Notes under the pieces: generated by a model
The model's database searches: none
The model's input: only the letters and a program-made list of their open reading frames with translations
Told to the model about the DNA's origin: nothing
Shown here: positions 8,817-16,448 of the stretch, piece after piece
How positions within the stretch are numbered: position 1 is the stretch's first letter
Layout: each line of letters opens with the position of its first letter
Made by a program: the position numbers and the translations under genes
From: Arthrobacter jiangjiafuii
GTDB lineage: Bacteria > Actinomycetota > Actinomycetes > Actinomycetales > Micrococcaceae
Direction of reading: 5' to 3'
Length of the DNA: 64,000 nucleotides
NCBI RefSeq assembly: GCF_018622995.1
Contig: NZ_CP076022.1
Coordinates: forward strand, 248,001-312,000

Positions 8817-10508
8817 ATGACCAGGCAGTGGCAAAAGGTAGAGAGCAACGGCCCCGATTTGCTCATCGACTCTGATGACATCGTGGCTACATTCTTCATA
8901 CTATTACCCGAGTTTCTCCGCTTCCCAGAAAATTCCTACTTCCCCACATACAGGCCCTTGGGCGCCGACGTGAGCAAGTGGTTGCGGTCGTTCGAGGACG
9001 TACCTCCACGTACTGATGAGGAGCGAAGCAACTCCAAATACTTGAACCTGGTCGGAGCCGCCCTGCTCAGTTCCTCTATAGTGTTCCGCAGACACGCCGT
9101 TAGTTTGGATGAAGCCTCCGACCTGCCGTTACTGACAAAAATGTTCGAGACTTTCACACCAATGGTGCCTCTCAAACAAGAAACGCCAGAAAAAGATGCC
9201 GAAGAATGCAATTTCTTCAGCTCGGTGGCCGAGGTCTCTGTATCCTTGGACTCAGTCACTTTAGATATTGCGATTGGTAGCGAGCGGGAATCATTTAGAA
9301 TTAGGGATAAAGCTTCAGTCACCGATGAAATTGTTAACAAAGCACTGGATACCGCGTTGGAGGCAGTCCGATCTTTCCAGTTGGCCTATTATGGAGCCAC
9401 GCGTGAAGCGGTGACTTTGGTAGTGCGCGAGATGTTGTCACCGGTCTTTTTGGTCTCGCTGCGAACCATGAATGAGCTGAGCGAGAATGCTCAAGTTGAG
9501 CCGAAGACTTTTCTCACTGGGAACTTGCCGAGCCGGATCGGAGTGATGAACGATCTGGGCGAAGATGAGATGAATAAGGTGAGCAAGGGGGTCACTACCA
9601 GGTCGCCCCTGACTCGATACCTGGACCTCTACCGGCAGGGAACTGTTGCCCTGCGACAGGGCAACACAAGAGAGTGTGTGGTCATGATGTCGGTCGCGGC
9701 CGAATCGCTCATCAATGTGCTGCTGGCCCACCTCCAATGGGAAGAATGCCTCACTCCTGAAACGAGCGCTGATACGTGGGTGCCAAGCCTTGATACGAGG
9801 ATAAAGACCGTCCTACCTTCAAAGCTGGGCGGAAACTGGGACACCACCAAACCTGGTGCAATCCACGATTGGAACAAAGACATAGCTTCCATTCGCCATC
9901 GAGTCGTCCACGCCGGCTACAGGCCATCGATGGAACAGGCTCAGAAATCGATCGACGCCCTGAACGCTCTCGTGACGTTCCTAGGTGATCGAGTGACGCA
10001 CAGCGGAAACCTGAGGAAGTATTCCCGGACTGCCCTAACCATGCTGGGGTCTGAGGGCCTCAGGAGGCGTGACAGATACACACGAGCCGTGCGAGAGATC
10101 GAGAGGGACCGAAACGAAGTTCAGTGGGATGAGACCTTCTCCCGATGGTACGACACTCAAATCCTGTGCATTCAGGATCAGAGGGATGCCCGCCACCCGG
10201 ATATCAGCACGAGTACGTATTACATAATCTTTATCTCGCAGGACCAACACTATTGGGTTGCGAGCGATTGGGGTAATCGCAAAGCGGTGAAAGTTGCAGT
10301 AACTCTCGCTCAAGGAGCCTTGGATCCAGTGCAGGAGTTACGGAGTGGCGCGCTATCAATGCAGGAGGGTGCAACCGTCTTCCCAATATCTGCTCAGGTT
10401 GAGGATGGGACAGTTGTGGATGCCGAGCTCAAGGGCGAATGGCAAGAGACCTATCATTTGATGCCACTCCAAGGAGTCATGCGTGATAAGAGTGACTTTG
10501 TGAGGTGA
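8817..10508 (+). CDS. Large protein with HEPN-like domain, possible defence ribonuclease
   Basis: The 563-residue protein has no close family that I recognise. Residues 294-303 (AAESLINVLL) and 360-367 (RHRVVHAG) resemble the paired helices and R-X4-6-H motif of HEPN domains of the Apea-like type, which in other proteins are metal-independent RNases. The first 290 residues and the last 190 are unassigned. The ATG at 8817 is preferred over an in-frame GTG at 8769 and ATG at 8808 because AGGA and GGGG stand at suitable distance before it. It is AT-richer than core genes. It is followed by a decayed copy of the SCO1664 3' end and sits between other defence-like genes. The RNase role is inference from two short motifs. 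Confidence 0.6.
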   Translation: MTRQWQKVESNGPDLLIDSDDIVATFFILLPEFLRFPENSYFPTYRPLGADVSKWLRSFEDVPPRTDEERSNSKYLNLVGAALLSSSIVFRRHAVSLDEASDLPLLTKMFETFTPMVPLKQETPEKDAEECNFFSSVAEVSVSLDSVTLDIAIGSERESFRIRDKASVTDEIVNKALDTALEAVRSFQLAYYGATREAVTLVVREMLSPVFLVSLRTMNELSENAQVEPKTFLTGNLPSRIGVMNDLGEDEMNKVSKGVTTRSPLTRYLDLYRQGTVALRQGNTRECVVMMSVAAESLINVLLAHLQWEECLTPETSADTWVPSLDTRIKTVLPSKLGGNWDTTKPGAIHDWNKDIASIRHRVVHAGYRPSMEQAQKSIDALNALVTFLGDRVTHSGNLRKYSRTALTMLGSEGLRRRDRYTRAVREIERDRNEVQWDETFSRWYDTQILCIQDQRDARHPDISTSTYYIIFISQDQHYWVASDWGNRKAVKVAVTLAQGALDPVQELRSGALSMQEGATVFPISAQVEDGTVVDAELKGEWQETYHLMPLQGVMRDKSDFVR

Positions 10509-10829
10509 CAATTTATCAAGGCTCCCGCGTCGATGAGCGGGGTGAACTACTCAAACCCGAAGGGACTTGGTCTACAAGGAGATCTTTCTGATTCGCCCGA
10601 CAACTGACCAGTGCGAGATAGACGTCGAAGATGGTTGATTGCGACCCATTCCGGATACAAGCATCCTCGCCAGTCAGGCAGCCCGGTAGCCGCCCGGAAT
10701 ACGTCGGGGATCTGTGTTACGTCTATCGGATGCGCTTGAGTCTGATGCTCGAGAACCACAACGCCGGATTCGCAGACTGGATCAGGATGCAACCGCGATT
10801 GCCGAATGGTGGGCCCGGGGCAAACTGAA
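10509..10829. other. 320-base gap, no gene seen
   Basis: A weak hairpin (CCCGC at 10524-10528, GCGGG at 10537-10541) follows the stop of the HEPN-like gene and may act as a terminator. The rest has no supported frame and no recognisable similarity to the flanks of the intact SCO1664 gene. Confidence 0.3.
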
Positions 10830-11320
10830 TTAGAACAGCGGCCAGGGTGCCGCGGGCATTTCGCCGCTCGGAGCTGGAATCCGCCGTTCCAGGCGCAGCC
10901 CACGGCGAGCGAAGATTTCCTTGGCAGTGAGCAGGTCCGCCAGATTCCGGCCCAGCTTACCCTGCAGTCCTTCGTGAACACGGTCGTCGCCCGCGCGTTC
11001 CTCGGTGCCTAACGCCTCGCCGATCCAGCCCCACAGCACCGTCCGCAGCTTGTGGTCACTGTGGAAGGTGAGCCCGTGGTCCATGCCGTACCGATGCCCG
11101 TCGGCCATGGCCAGGGCGTGGTCGCCCTTGCGGTCGGCATCGTTGACCAGGACGTCGAACGGCGCCATCCGCCGCAGCGCCGTCTAGTCCTCGCAAATGA
11201 GGCAACTATCCGCCCGCTGTCGCCCTGACCCTCGAGGACCTCTCTCCAGCCGGTTTCCGGCACGGAGCCCGGCGGCACCAGGTCCACGGCGTTCTGCTTG
11301 GGGTCCGTCTCCTGCCAGCC
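10830..11320 (-). pseudogene. Decayed copy of the SCO1664 gene 3' portion (copy 1)
   Basis: Read on the reverse strand, this encodes the C-terminal part of the same protein as the intact gene at 29278-30045. The last 112 residues remain open (FDVLVNDADRKGDHALA at the start, ending MPAAPWPLF like the intact copy). Before them, the frame is broken near 11190: the segment reading ETDPKQNAVDLVPPGSVPETG lies in another frame. DNA identity is high in places; 11013-11057 equals 29473-29517 for 45 bases. Homology begins exactly at the stop codon and fades near 11320, with no N-terminal half. It is unlikely to make a functional protein. Confidence 0.85.
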
Positions 11321-11434
11321 CGCGATCTCCAGTACTGAAAACCCATGAAGTGGTATAGCGGACTTTTCACATCGCAAGCAAGGTCCGAACTGATGCGCTG
11401 TCCCCGCGTGGGTTCGGAAATCGGCCTTAACGGT

Positions 11435-11491
11435 GTATCGAATCGTGTGTCGCATTGAGTATCGAATGGGCGTATCGCAGGCGTATCGCAT
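11435..11491. repeat. Five-copy iteron-like array, GTATCG-type repeats every 11-13 bases
   Basis: Copies start at 11435 (GTATCGAAT), 11447 (GTGTCGCAT), 11459 (GTATCGAAT), 11472 (GTATCGCAG) and 11483 (GTATCGCAT). Spacings are 12, 12, 13 and 11 bases, so all face roughly the same side of the helix or are stepped by about one turn. A sixth GTATCG at 11557 lies just before the start of the winged-helix gene. This is an arrangement typical of iterons or multi-site operators bound by a DNA-binding protein encoded next door. Confidence 0.7.
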
Positions 11492-11566
11492 TATCTGGTG
11501 CGAAACGGCAAACGGCAGACAGCGTTTCTTGAGAACGATCGCTGCTTAATGTGGGAGTATCGTCCT

Positions 11567-12403
11567 ATGCAAACAGACAACGGGGCAGTCTCGCCTAGCG
11601 AAACTCGTATGGAAATGCTTCGACTTTCTGCGCGAGGGTATGCCCAGATCCGGCATGTACTCGTGCAATTGCCCGACACAGGCGCCCCCCGCGCGTCCAC
11701 TCTTTCCCGCATGGTTAGCCAGCGCAAGCATCGTGCCCTCGTTCTTTACATGCTGCTCCTGGCCAGCTGGCCTTGGCTCGCCGAACGTCGCGATCCCCTG
11801 CAAGGGGATGTCTGGATCAGGGCTCTAACGACCAGTAAGGGGCTGACTTGGACTGCCTCGTCGCTCTCTCGGGCTTGGGGGGACCTAGCAGACCTGGGAC
11901 TCGTCGAGAAGAAACGTGAGGAACGTCTGCTGCGGGTCGTTCCTCGGAGGGAGGATGCAGCGGTTCCATATGATCCGCCCCGCGGGCGAACCGACCGCTG
12001 GAACGCCTACTTTGTACTTCCGGACAGCTTTTGGCTTGACGAGCACTTTGCCCATCTCAGCCTTCCGGCTTTGGCAATGCTGTTGATCGTCGCCAAAGAG
12101 ACAAATGCGAAGGCGGAAACATGGCTGACTTACGAAAACTGCGATGAGTGGTACGGGCTAAAACCGCAAACCGTAAAGAAGGGGCTGAAAGAACTCCAGA
12201 CAATCGGGCTACTACACCGGCGGATCGAAAAGCTCAAAGCCCCTCTATCCCCGACGGGCTGGACGGTTCGCATGTGGTACTCCCTTACGGGAGATTTCGG
12301 GTACGAGGCACGCGTGGCTCTCAGGAAGCGCGCAGCCGGCGAACTCCAGAGTCGGATCGCCAAAACTTCCACAAAGAACACCAAGGAGGTCTCGGCCCGA
12401 TGA
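11567..12403 (+). CDS. Winged-helix DNA-binding protein, partner of DUF3800
   Basis: The 278-residue protein appears to have two helix-turn-helix-like regions. One (residues about 40-125) has TLSRMVSQRKHRALVLYMLL followed by SSLSRAWGDLADLGLVEKK, a winged-helix pattern. A second (about 165-215) has LTYENCDEWYGLKPQTVKKG and LKELQTIGLLHRRIE. It resembles replication-initiator or transcription-factor folds, but no named family is recognised. The ATG at 11567 has GGGAG nine bases upstream; frames extending to 11498 would run into the repeat array. The five-repeat array immediately upstream is the obvious candidate binding site, implying autoregulation or origin-like binding. The stop overlaps the DUF3800 start by 4 bases, so the pair is coupled. 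Confidence 0.65.
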   Translation: MQTDNGAVSPSETRMEMLRLSARGYAQIRHVLVQLPDTGAPRASTLSRMVSQRKHRALVLYMLLLASWPWLAERRDPLQGDVWIRALTTSKGLTWTASSLSRAWGDLADLGLVEKKREERLLRVVPRREDAAVPYDPPRGRTDRWNAYFVLPDSFWLDEHFAHLSLPALAMLLIVAKETNAKAETWLTYENCDEWYGLKPQTVKKGLKELQTIGLLHRRIEKLKAPLSPTGWTVRMWYSLTGDFGYEARVALRKRAAGELQSRIAKTSTKNTKEVSAR

Positions 12404-13089
12404 CCATTTCCCGTCTCATTTACATCGACGACTCCGGATCAGTTGACAGTGGCCTGATCGTTTACGGATGGATCGAGTGTTCGCCCGAGCGCTGGCGTTA
12501 CGCGTTGAGGGCTATCCTCGAGCTTCGGAAGTCACTCTACCGAGAGCACGCCGTCCCTCCTGCCGAGGAACTTCATGCCACCAAGTTCATCAATGGCCGA
12601 GACCGTGTCTCTACCCGCGACCATGCCAGCCGGACGGAGTGGAAGACCTTGGGGCGGGCCATTGCCCGTGACTGCCTTACCGTTCTCAGGGACTGCGACG
12701 ATATCCGGATCGGATCGGTGTACCGTCGGACAAATGCTAAAGGGCGGGAGTACTCCCTGGAGCGCGGCAAGGTGTACGAAGAACTTCTGCGACAGCTAAA
12801 CGATGAGCACCGGGCAGACGATACCTATGCCTTCCTCAGCATGGATGGCGACGGGTCCGACCCGACTTACTTCAATGCGCATCGTTCCCTGCCACTGGAT
12901 AGTCGATACATCATTGAGGACCCAATGTTCCACGATTCTCGACGTTCCCAGTGGGTGCAGATGGCCGATCTTGTCGCGTATGTCGTCTTCACCCACCTCA
13001 ATCGACATGACGGCAACAAGTTCGCGTGGGACTGGTACGAAGACTACCTGGCGCCACGAGATTGTCATCTCGGGCCCCAAGAAATCTAG
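12400..13089 (+). CDS. DUF3800 domain protein (RNase H-like fold)
   Basis: The 229-residue protein opens with the DUF3800 hallmark YIDDSGS at residues 8-14. It has a mid acidic stretch SMDGDGSD at 147-154 and ends with QWVQMADLVAYVVF at 184-197, the family's C-terminal signature. These acidic residues are arranged as in RNase H-like nucleases, and the family is common in phage-resistance and mobile regions, but no defined activity is established that I can cite. The start is well fixed: ATG at 12400 with AAGGAGGT nine bases upstream, overlapping the TGA of the winged-helix gene (ATGA). A hairpin follows at 13119-13149. The two genes form a compact cassette bounded by SCO1664 fragments. Confidence 0.82.
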   Translation: MTISRLIYIDDSGSVDSGLIVYGWIECSPERWRYALRAILELRKSLYREHAVPPAEELHATKFINGRDRVSTRDHASRTEWKTLGRAIARDCLTVLRDCDDIRIGSVYRRTNAKGREYSLERGKVYEELLRQLNDEHRADDTYAFLSMDGDGSDPTYFNAHRSLPLDSRYIIEDPMFHDSRRSQWVQMADLVAYVVFTHLNRHDGNKFAWDWYEDYLAPRDCHLGPQEI

Positions 13090-13118
13090 GGACTGAAAAG
13101 TTTTCTGTTAAACAGCAA

Positions 13119-13149
13119 GACCCGCTGGTCCACGAGTGTGGGGCGGGTC
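13119..13149 (+). terminator. Hairpin after the DUF3800 gene
   Basis: GACCCGC at 13119-13125 pairs with GCGGGTC at 13143-13149 around a 17-base loop, 30 bases after the DUF3800 stop. The tail is not a clean T run (CGCTCTTCT), so it is a moderate candidate. Confidence 0.5.
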
Positions 13150-13301
13150 CGCTCTTCTACTATACACAACATGTCCACGCCATAGGTCTGCAAACGCAAG
13201 CTATGTCGGCGCTTTCGGGGAGGTACTCTCTGTGAGTACAGCTTGCCCTAAACCAGCTGCTCTGAGCTTGCTTGAGTGAAGAAATCTTTGCACCACACAG
13301 A

Positions 13302-13585
13302 ACAACGGCCAGGGCGCCGCAGGCATGTCACTGCTCGGAGCCGGAAACCGACCCCATGAATGCGACCGGGCGCAGCAGCGACATGGCTTCCTCCGTGAGG
13401 TATGCAGCTCCTCCGGCAGCGGGTCCAGCTCGCCCTGCAGTCCTTCGAGAACCCGATCGATGCCCGCGAGTTCCTCGGTGCGCAACGCATCACCCAGTCC
13501 GCAGTTTGTGCTCGCTGTGGAAGGTCAGCCCGTTGGCCACGCCGCACCGGTGCCGTCACCCATGGGAGGGATGTGGCCGCCCTTC
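13302..13585 (-). pseudogene. Decayed copy of the SCO1664 gene 3' portion (copy 2)
   Basis: DNA similarity to the 3' half of the intact gene at 29278 is clear, in the same orientation: AGAACAACGGCCAGG at the start, CTGCAGTCCTTCGAGAA, and CGAGTTCCTCGGTG in the middle. Internal deletions remove about 20 bases where the intact gene reads through the RTVLWGWIG region, and several frameshifts follow. No usable frame remains. It is the most decayed of the three fragments and lies between the DUF3800 cassette and the Sll1717-type ATPase. Confidence 0.7.
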
Positions 13586-13841
13586 CGTATCATGGCGGCT
13601 TACTGAGATCGGGTGCGTTGGCAACTAGCGCTTAACGGTAATCGAAGCATCGCCGTCAGGGGAGTGTTACTCAATCACTCGGACGTAAGCGTACGTGCCT
13701 TTGTTCTCATCGGTGCAATATGGGAGTGTTCGACTCCGGAAGCGAGCCAGGAACGCCTCGGTCGACGATCGAATTATGGATAGCCCAGCCACTTGCCAAA
13801 CAAATGTTATGTGTCAGTTTCGATACTCACGCACGGTCCGA

Positions 13842-13856
13842 TACCTTCTAGTTATG
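13842..13856 (+). promoter_or_regulatory. Probable -10 element of a leaderless transcript
   Basis: TACCTT at 13842-13847 fits TANNNT and ends 6 bases before the ATG at 13854. There is no purine-rich ribosome site, so transcription probably begins at or next to the start codon. Confidence 0.45.
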
Positions 13857-15251
13857 ACTACTTCACTTGCGCGGCCACTAGATCGAGTGGATTTCGGGCG
13901 CATCGACGCCGAAAAAGACGACAAGCTGCTCGACTACTTCATCACTGTCGGCACTGCTGGTAAGGCCCTTCAAGGGAAATACCTAGTCCTTGGTCGTAAA
14001 GGTGCCGGCAAGAGTGCTCTTTTCCGATACGTAGCATCGAACGCGAACCGAACCGTCGTTGAACTTGATCTCAAGGATTATGTGTTCAAGGCGCATAGGG
14101 CTCTTCGCGACGAAGGGGTGGAAGCATCTTTTGCCTACACTGAGTCGTGGAGGTTCGCCTTCGTCATTGCAATGTTCAGCCAAAGCTACCCGTCGATGCC
14201 GTTCCTGCTCAGGTGGAAAGGCAAGCGTCTGCTCCGCAAGTTGGGCACCGGACCAGATAAGGCTCCCATCCGGGCTATCCTTGGCTGGCTTTCCAGAGTC
14301 CGAAATATCACTTTGCCATCGGTCGGCGGGGTATTGGACCTCGGTGGTTACAGCGTCGACTCGAAGGAGATGAAACCCTTTGAAGCGTCAACGCGCGAAC
14401 TTGTGAACCAACTGCAGGACTTGCTAGCTTCGGCCGTAAAGTTGCGTCCAATCACGGTTCTTGTTGACCGTCTGGACGACGCATGGGACGGTTCTGAAGA
14501 TTCCCTCAAACTCATCGGTGGGGCTGCGCGAGCAGCGCGACAGCTTGCCGATGACTTGAAACAGTCCGGCGCTGCCCCCGCAATCGTGTTCCTGCGGACG
14601 GATTTGTGGGAGCGCCTAAAGTTCAACGATAAGAACAAGTTCATGCAGGACACCGTCACCCTCGATTGGGATAACGAAGCCTTGGCGCAGGTAATTGAGG
14701 AACGTATACATAAGACGGCTGACTTGCCTGAGGGGCAGGGGTGGGAAACGATTTTCACCACCGAAAGAATGCGCCAAGGAACATCTGCCCAGAACTACAT
14801 GCTCAAACGAGTTATGGGGCGCCCGAGGGATGTTGTTGCCTTTGCGGTATTTGCCCTAGAGGTCGCAATCGCGAACGGCCACGAGCGTATTGAGAAATCA
14901 GATATATACGATGCCGAAGCTAGATACAGCGAGCACATCCTTGATGAACTTCGGGACGAGATTTCCGAACATGTCGAAGATATGGAGGCGGTGGTAAACG
15001 CGATGAAGGCTCTTGAACGCAGGAAGGTGGCCCTCGATGCCTGGAATGCGGCCGCATTGAGTAGCGGAATTGCCTCCGATAACATTCACCGTGTTCGTGA
15101 ACTCTTGTTTGAAGCTTCGGCGATCGGTGTTCTTCGGGCCAATCAAAAAACCGCTTACCGGTATAATGATCGGTCACTTAAGATCGATGAAACCGGTGAT
15201 ATAAGTGTGCATCCTGCGCTCCTCAAAGAACTGGGAATTATAGACGCATAA
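13854..15251 (+). CDS. P-loop ATPase, Sll1717 family
   Basis: The 465-residue protein begins with the family pattern FGRIDAEKDDKLLDYFI. It has Walker A GRKGAGKS at 47-54, Walker B ITVLVDRLDDAWD at 200-212 with acidic residues following the strand, and IVFLRTDLWERL as a probable arginine/sensor segment near 245. The C-terminal third is helical with a winged-helix-like end. Sll1717-family STAND/KAP-like ATPases are found scattered near restriction and other defence genes; their biochemical role is poorly defined. The ATG at 13854 lacks a Shine-Dalgarno sequence but follows a TANNNT box by 6 bases. The frame is open upstream to 13695 without homology. It sits alone between two SCO1664 fragments and has a moderate, AT-richer composition. 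Confidence 0.8.
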   Translation: MTTSLARPLDRVDFGRIDAEKDDKLLDYFITVGTAGKALQGKYLVLGRKGAGKSALFRYVASNANRTVVELDLKDYVFKAHRALRDEGVEASFAYTESWRFAFVIAMFSQSYPSMPFLLRWKGKRLLRKLGTGPDKAPIRAILGWLSRVRNITLPSVGGVLDLGGYSVDSKEMKPFEASTRELVNQLQDLLASAVKLRPITVLVDRLDDAWDGSEDSLKLIGGAARAARQLADDLKQSGAAPAIVFLRTDLWERLKFNDKNKFMQDTVTLDWDNEALAQVIEERIHKTADLPEGQGWETIFTTERMRQGTSAQNYMLKRVMGRPRDVVAFAVFALEVAIANGHERIEKSDIYDAEARYSEHILDELRDEISEHVEDMEAVVNAMKALERRKVALDAWNAAALSSGIASDNIHRVRELLFEASAIGVLRANQKTAYRYNDRSLKIDETGDISVHPALLKELGIIDA

Positions 15252-15258
15252 TTCCCAG
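15231..15258. terminator. Perfect 11-bp stem overlapping the ATPase stop codon
   Basis: CTGGGAATTAT at 15231-15241 and ATAATTCCCAG at 15248-15258 pair perfectly around AGACGC. The stem contains the last codons and the TAA stop of the ATPase gene. There is no T run after it; it may terminate, stabilise the mRNA, or be a protein-binding or att-like site. Confidence 0.5.
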
Positions 15259-15389
15259 TCGGGGAAATCATACAATTGCTCGGGAAACGCCTGGTACGGG
15301 GGCTTCCGGTGTCACAGCGGATCGTGCGATAGCCCCCGCCGAACAGGCGGGGAGGACGATGTGCCAAACGTGAACGGCTTCCCTTGGCG

Positions 15390-15614
15390 CGGCCAGAGCA
15401 CCGCCGGCATCCCACCCCTCGGAGCCGGAAACTCCCCGAACTGACGTAGCCAAGCGCAACGCGCGGCCAGCGAAGCAATTTCCTCTGCGGTGAGCAGCTT
15501 TGCCAGATTCTGGCCCAACTCACCTTCCAGCCCCGAGAGAACACCGTCGATACCGGCGAGTTCCTCGGCGCTCCGCGCCTCGCCGGTCCAACCCCACAGT
15601 ACGGTCAGCGGCAG
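15390..15614 (-). pseudogene. Decayed copy of the SCO1664 gene 3' portion (copy 3)
   Basis: Similar in DNA to 29290-29510 of the intact gene and in the same orientation. GCGGTGAGCAGCTTTGCCAG, the CACCTTCCAGCCC segment and GCGCCTCGCCGGTCCA are recognisable. Similarity stops abruptly near 15614 where the intact gene continues. The C-terminal end is altered and the frame is interrupted. It marks the right boundary of the defence-like region, next to genes of ordinary GC content. Confidence 0.75.
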
Positions 15615-15690
15615 TGATGAGCGGTGCAGCGGTGCGGGTGGACGGCGGTGCGCTGACGTGTGGTCTAGCCGGACGGGTGTAACTGGTGGT

Positions 15691-15710
15691 GCCGGCCGCG
15701 CGCGGCCGGC
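15691..15710. terminator. 20-bp perfect GC palindrome downstream of the export protein gene
   Basis: GCCGGCCGCG at 15691-15700 is followed directly by its reverse complement at 15701-15710. It lies about 27 bases beyond the stop of the leftward gene at 15737 and probably ends its transcript. There is no loop or T run, so the terminator role is tentative. Confidence 0.4.
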
Positions 15711-15736
15711 GGAGCACAGCCTGCCCGGCTGACCGG

Positions 15737-16294
15737 TCAGCTCACAGCAGCCAGGACGCGGCTGATGATGATTGTGGTGGCTGTTGTCCAGCCGAAGATT
15801 GCGATCGCCTGCCAGACCAGGATGCGTGCCTTGCCGATGCCGGTGGCAACGAGCATGGTGGCCGTGAACTGGGTGGGCAACAGGAGCGGTCCGAGCAGGC
15901 TCACCCCGGGAACACCGAAACGCTCATAGGCGCGCTGGAACTTGGCCCTGCGCGGGGACATCCGGTCCTCGTTCACGGCGTAGATGGTCGCTGCGCCGGC
16001 GGAGGGCCCGGTGCCGGCCACCGCATCGCGCTCAGCCCGAGCCTTCGTCCGGGAACGGGTAAGGACGGCGTCGCGCGCTCCTGAGCTGAGCAGCACCAAC
16101 AGCGCCACGCACAGGAAGTTGCCGATCATCGCGGCAGCCGCCGCGGCCACCGGATAAAGGCCGCCGAGGAGCCCGATCGTCGCAGCGCCCTCACCCTCGA
16201 TGAAGGGGACCGCGCCAGCTGCCGCAACCACGACCGGCTGGAGCAGTTCCGGCACCTCTGCGGCAAGGTTCTGGAAGGTCTCGATAAGGCTCAT
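15737..16294 (-). CDS. Small multidrug export-like membrane protein (Sm_multidrug_ex)
   Basis: The 185-residue membrane protein has the PF06695-type pattern: AVPFIEGEGAATIGLLGGLYP at 28-48 (with the conserved E-G-E loop), two long hydrophobic segments around 45-72, a basic cytoplasmic loop, and a second pair of hydrophobic segments with PGVSLLGPLLLPTQ near 128-141. This family was named as small multidrug exporters, but transport is not well proven. AGGAG lies 7 bases before the ATG at 16294. It is divergent from a two-component system, which may control it through the palindrome between them. Confidence 0.8.
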   Translation of the reverse strand: MSLIETFQNLAAEVPELLQPVVVAAAGAVPFIEGEGAATIGLLGGLYPVAAAAAAMIGNFLCVALLVLLSSGARDAVLTRSRTKARAERDAVAGTGPSAGAATIYAVNEDRMSPRRAKFQRAYERFGVPGVSLLGPLLLPTQFTATMLVATGIGKARILVWQAIAIFGWTTATTIIISRVLAAVS

Positions 16295-16416
16295 GGTGTG
16301 CTCCTGTCAGTGCGGCGCGGGGCATTTCCCCGGCCATGTCTCCAGTTCACCCGTTGGGAGATGCCGCAGTAAGTGGCCCGAAGGCACTGGTTTCCGTGCG
16401 ATCCGCACGTCACCTC

Positions 16417-16432
16417 CATGACTTATGTCATG
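16417..16432. promoter_or_regulatory. Palindrome CATGAC-TTAT-GTCATG between export gene and two-component genes
   Basis: CATGAC at 16417-16422 and GTCATG at 16427-16432 are perfect complements with a 4-base centre. A TANNNT box (TAAGCT, 16437-16442) lies 5 bases to the right and 6 bases before the kinase ATG. The palindrome therefore covers roughly -17 to -32 of a leaderless kinase transcript. It is a good candidate site for the NarL-type response regulator encoded downstream. Confidence 0.5.
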
Positions 16433-16448
16433 CCGATAAGCTGTGCCG

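Noticed and set aside
10830-11168. 112-codon open frame as an independent small gene
   Set aside because: It is the C-terminal end of a decayed SCO1664 copy with a frameshift just upstream and no ribosome site.
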